DNA of 39,738 nt from Prorocentrum cordatum (Eukaryota > Sar > Dinophyceae > Prorocentrales > Prorocentraceae): the NCBI GenBank assembly GCA_963575745.1, contig CAUYUJ010014335.1, positions 375,001-414,738 of the forward strand. Reading direction: 5' to 3'. The notes beneath the pieces are model-generated. The model made no database searches, was not told the origin of the DNA, and was given only the letters and a program-made list of their open reading frames with translations. Made by a program: the position numbers and the translations under genes. This document shows, one piece after another, positions 36,330-39,738 of this stretch; the first letter of the stretch is position 1; each line of letters starts with the position of its first letter.

Positions 36330-37585
36330 CGGGGAATTTAGCAGGAAGGGAATTCGAAGCGAGTTTCTCGATCGCGTGGACACCTCTGGCGCGTACTTAC
36401 ATCCTGCGCCATGAAGCACGACGCCGAGTCTACGGCACTCCGGAACTTCCAAGATGTGGCGGTACATCACGGGATAGGGCGTGGGCCGACTGGCAGTTCG
36501 AAGGGCATGTTCTATCTCCTGAAGGACGCCGCGATCACCCCCGTCGGCTAGCCCTCTTCGTCGAGCGCAGCGGAGACCGAACAAGTGTCTTTTCAGTGAC
36601 GCACAGGCGTTCACTTCTCAGCACGCGTTGGCGCGGCAGTCTGGTATTCTTCACTGTGCACATAAGGAACGTTATGTTGACGTGTTTCTAGTGGCGGTGG
36701 TTCGCTTGGCCCGTCTGAGCAGCGCAACGGCGGTGAGCGCAGCTCATCCGATCCCAGTGTTTCAGCATTGCATTGCGCGGCGGCCCAGCTGCTGCGGCAT
36801 GAAGTGCAACGCGCAGTCTTCGGCAGGGGGTGGCGCCTAGCGCGAGACAGATCGCGGGCCGATAGGCGACGCGAGGAGTATGCTTTATCCAATTCAGGGC
36901 GCCCAATTTTCCTAGCCGGGAAAGGAAAGGACAACAGTCGATCATGCAGCGAAATACGTGCAGTCATATTCTCTATCTGCTTGGCGCTGCACTCGCGTGC
37001 GCCGTTTGCCGCTCCGTCGCAGATTTCTATCGTTTTGTTGCTTGGTTTGCGCGCCCTACGCCTCTCTTGGCGTCGTCGTTGTAGGGCGCTTGCGTCGGGG
37101 TGTCATCGTCCCCGCGCTTCCCTGCTGGCGGGGGCTTGTATTTTTCGTCAGCGCGACGGCAGCGAGCGTAATCCATCCGATCCCAGCGTTTGGGCATGTT
37201 ATTGTGCGGTTGTCGAGCTGCGAGCGAACCTGGCACTCGCCGGTCGCACTGACATGAGTAAATAACATATGTTCGTGTTAGCTCTGCGCGTCGAGTTTGG
37301 CCTTGCCCGGTGGGGCGCGAAGACCGATGCTTTGCATTCGCGGGCGCCTGCTCTGCTGCCCTGGCGCAATCGACATGTGCGTACTTTCGTTGCGGCCCCT
37401 CTGGATTGCGGGGGTCTCTGACCGCTCAAGACCGCCTACGGACGCTTCAAAAGGCGTTCCAAACAGCCTGAGAGGGCCCCCGAAAAGCCAAAAGCCTTCA
37501 AACCCATTTCCCGGGAATCGATGAATTTTGCCTTCTCGCTTTTCCCCTGCCGATGGAGCTGTCAAGATCGCTCCCGCCGCGTCCA
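36330..37585. repeat. Mostly unassigned; one dispersed repeat pair
   Basis: A block of about 75 bp at 36718-36793 (CAGCGCAACGGCGGTGAGCG, ATCCGATCCCAGTGTTT) recurs diverged at 37151-37223 (CAGCGCGACGGCAGCGAGCG, ATCCGATCCCAGCGTTT) in the same orientation. I see nothing else I can name in this 1.2 kb. Confidence 0.5.
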
Positions 37586-37588
37586 CGT

Positions 37589-38180
37589 CGGCACAAGCCT
37601 CGCACGTTTCGAGGCTCCACAGGGAGCTCCACCGAAGGCCACAACGGCTGCGCTTGCATGCCGTCACCGCGCCCATGTCGGCACACCCCTCTCACGCTTC
37701 GTGGCCCCATAGGGAGCCCCACCGAAAGCCGCAGTGGTTGCGCTCGCATGGCGCCACCGCACCCAGTTCGGCACACCCCTCACACGTGCCGTGGCCCCAA
37801 ATAGATATACACCGAACGCCCCAGTGGCTGCGCTCGCATGCCGTCCCCGCGCCCAATTCGGTACACCCTTCACACGCGTCGTGGCCCCAAAGGGAGCTCC
37901 ACCGCAGACCCCAGTGGCACGTTTCGCGCGGCGCCACCGCACCCAGTTCGGCACACCCTTCCCACTCTTCGTAGCCCCATAAGGAATCCCACCGAAGGCG
38001 GCAGTGGCACGATTCGCGCGGCGCCACCGCACCCACTTCGGCACACCTCTCACACGATTCGTGGCCCCAGAGGGAGCTCCACCGAAGGCCCCACTGGCTG
38101 CGCTCGCATGGCGCCACCGCGGCCGGATCGGCACAGTCCTGACACGTCGTGGCCCCATTGGGAATTCCACCGAAGGCGGG
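37589..38180. repeat. 90-bp tandem array, about 6.6 units, exact spacing
   Basis: CGGCACACC or a variant starts units at 37589, 37679, 37769, 37859, 37949, 38039 and 38129, exactly 90 bp apart, with no indel until the last unit. The unit contains CGTGGCCCCA, GGGAGCTCCACCGAAGGC and GCGCCACCGC. Since 90 is 30 codons, each frame gives a 30-residue repeat. A minus frame reads WSSLWGHDACEGCTELGAG with one nonsense codon at 37690-37692 where Cys would fit; a plus frame gives SAHPSHASWPHREPHRKPQW. I cannot show that either is translated. Confidence 0.92.
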
Positions 38181-38554
38181 GCACATAACTACGGTATTCA
38201 CACACATATGGTTGGGTTTTTCGCCCGGATATTTTTTGAAGGCAGCTTGGGGCCGTCAACGGGCGGCCCCCCCCGCTTGACACATGCATCATTACATGCA
38301 CGTATGGGCGGGTGGTTGGGCTTGTGGTGTACGAGTGCTTGTGAAGAGATGTACTTGACGTCTGGAAGACATATTTTCACCGGGATCCAAAGTGGGTGTG
38401 TTTTTTTTTTTTTCTGGCTGTTTGGATGAAGGTGCGTGGATGAAAATATTCATACGTTCCAGATGGTAGTATGGACGAATGTATGTTTGGATAGGTGGAT
38501 TGGTGTAGGAACACACGGGCGTATAGATTTGAGAGAGCGTGATCCACCGCCGCT
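38181..38554. other. No gene seen; T-run and ATG-rich simple sequence
   Basis: A T run of about 15 lies at 38399-38413, and imperfect TGGATG/GTATGG units follow at 38420-38510. Confidence 0.45.
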
Positions 38555-38800
38555 CTGCTGTGGAAAATGTCCCCCTCTTTTTCCGGAACCCGGGGGTACC
38601 CCCCCCCTCTTCGAAAATCCCGCTCGCGGTTGTGAACCCCCATTCCCCTCCAGAAAACCGGGGGGGGGGGGTCACTACCAGATCGAGCCCCCCTTCTGTT
38701 CCAGAAAACCGGGAGGGGTCATTAAGTTATCGGAACCGCCCTCCCCCCTTCCAGAAAACCAGGGGGGGTCATTACAAGTTCGAACCCCCCCCCCCCTCAC
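38555..38800 (+). repeat. ~50-bp tandem repeat with G and C runs
   Basis: CCAGAAAACCGGG units start at 38650, 38701 and 38751, with more diverged copies near 38560 and 38610. Each has GGGGGTCATTA or GGGGGTCACTA after the core and a C run before it. Confidence 0.8.
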
Positions 38801-38834
38801 AGCCGGCAAACGACTCCCGGGTCCTCACCACCGT

Positions 38835-38940
38835 CCGCACCACATCCCCCATTGCCGTCCCCAGCGCCACTGTCCCCACCACCATTGTTTCCACTGTTCC
38901 CTCCACCGTCCCCACTATCCCCATTAGTGCTCCCACTAAC
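38835..38940. repeat. Degenerate ~12-bp CCCCACCACCATTG repeat
   Basis: CCACTGTCCCCACC, CCACTGTTCCCTCC and CCACTATCCCCATT units follow one another. Confidence 0.65.
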
Positions 38941-39494
38941 CGTGCGCGGGCGATAATAAAACATACCCCCCTTTCACTCCCTCTATTTTTATTATCCTGT
39001 TCAGCAGGAGTTTATTGTGGAGGGGATCGCGGAGGCCGAACTTTCTAATCCACGGGGGAAGTTGCGAATCGAGGTTGCTATCATCTCATGCTGCTTAGCA
39101 ACATCATCCAAAACGCAGAGCATGGCCATGGTGGTCTCACCACATCAGCTTCCGCAGTCTACAGGCTGCTAACGAGTGTTCTGCGAGCTTCTACAAGGAA
39201 CTCGAGGCCAAAAGGTTCGAGGCTGAGACAGCAGAGCAGGATTCCTTCTCCTCCTCTTCCTTTTTCTCCTCCTCTTCTTCCTTTTCCTTCTCATCTCCCT
39301 CCTCCCCCCCAGGGCCCGAGCTTTTTTATCCCCTGTCTTTTTTATCCCCCGCCAGGCCCCACCATGGACACCCCTACATGCGATATTGAAAACGAGTAAA
39401 TCTGAAACCTAAGGCCCCGAACCAAAAAAATGAAAATCGATCCTGGGGCAATCCTTTGTTTTCTTCCTTCTCGCACCCTTTGTCGTTTCCCTTC
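38941..39494. other. No supported gene; pyrimidine tract
   Basis: A CT-rich tract at 39243-39320 lies in otherwise unique sequence. A 103-codon plus frame crosses it without a recognisable domain. Confidence 0.4.
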
Positions 39495-39620
39495 CTGCTA
39501 GTACTACTACAGCTACTTAGTCTTCTACTTCTTCTACTTCTTCTCCTACTACTACTACTACTACTACTACTACTGATGCTACTACTACTACCACCACTAC
39601 TACTACGACTACTACTACTA

Positions 39621-39667
<47 letters not shown>

Positions 39668-39738
39668 GCTACTATGACTACTACTATTACTACTACTACT
39701 ACCACTACTACTACTACTACCACTACTACCACTACTAC
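39495..39738. repeat. TAC/CTA trinucleotide array at window end
   Basis: Near-perfect TAC triplets with CTT, GAC and CAC interruptions continue to the last base, so the array is truncated by the window edge. It is the same motif as at 26284-27207. Confidence 0.95.

Overview
The window looks like nuclear DNA from a dinoflagellate, probably one with a repeat-rich genome of the Prorocentrum/Polarella/Symbiodinium kind; the genus is a guess. The evidence is the dinoflagellate spliced-leader (SL) sequence at three sites, including a tandem SL plus relict SL at 22842-22878; several decayed LINE retrotransposon fragments of the type common in dinoflagellates; candidate short introns built from terminal inverted repeats; very high GC content; and long arrays of short repeats. 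There is no operon structure and I found no rRNA, tRNA or CRISPR. Most long open frames are by-products of GC-rich, stop-poor repeats and are not proteins.

Layout. 1-690: a 103-bp minisatellite. 1183-1614: the C-terminal tail of a LINE reverse transcriptase. 1866-2320: an exact 63-bp array. 3770-4270: a 12-bp satellite carrying MITE copy 1. 4350-4975: CGT-rich DNA. 4970-5676: the 3' part of a small gene whose two introns carry one inverted-repeat element (introner-like). 8375-9060: a minisatellite. 9320-10560: CTTGGGGCC-type ('LG') arrays with MITE copy 2. 11389-13366: a minus-strand zinc-finger gene fragment present twice; one copy has an intron that begins with the same inverted repeat as the introns near 5 kb. 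17090-17580: a larger tandem repeat. 18700-20190: three hairpin elements, MITE copy 3 with a hairpin element nested in it, and an SL-tagged ORF. 20245-21650: LG arrays and a paired hairpin. 22842-25757: a decayed LINE whose 5' end carries two spliced leaders in tandem. 25830-30590: coding-like exons of unidentified plus-strand genes, separated by a 0.9-kb TAC array and a GA array. 30990-31300: a LINE reverse-transcriptase remnant. 32471-32957: a minus-strand coding-like segment. 34457-36320: further coding-like segments of unknown function. 37589-38180: an exact 90-bp array. 39500-39738: a TAC array running off the window.

Main message. No complete, confidently functional gene is visible. The window is best read as a record of mobile DNA: LINE copies, apparent reintegration of trans-spliced transcripts, a 129-bp MITE family whose target duplications are supported by related empty sites, and small inverted-repeat elements that sit exactly at inferred intron boundaries. 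All gene models are inferred by eye from codon flow and splice consensus and have no transcript support.
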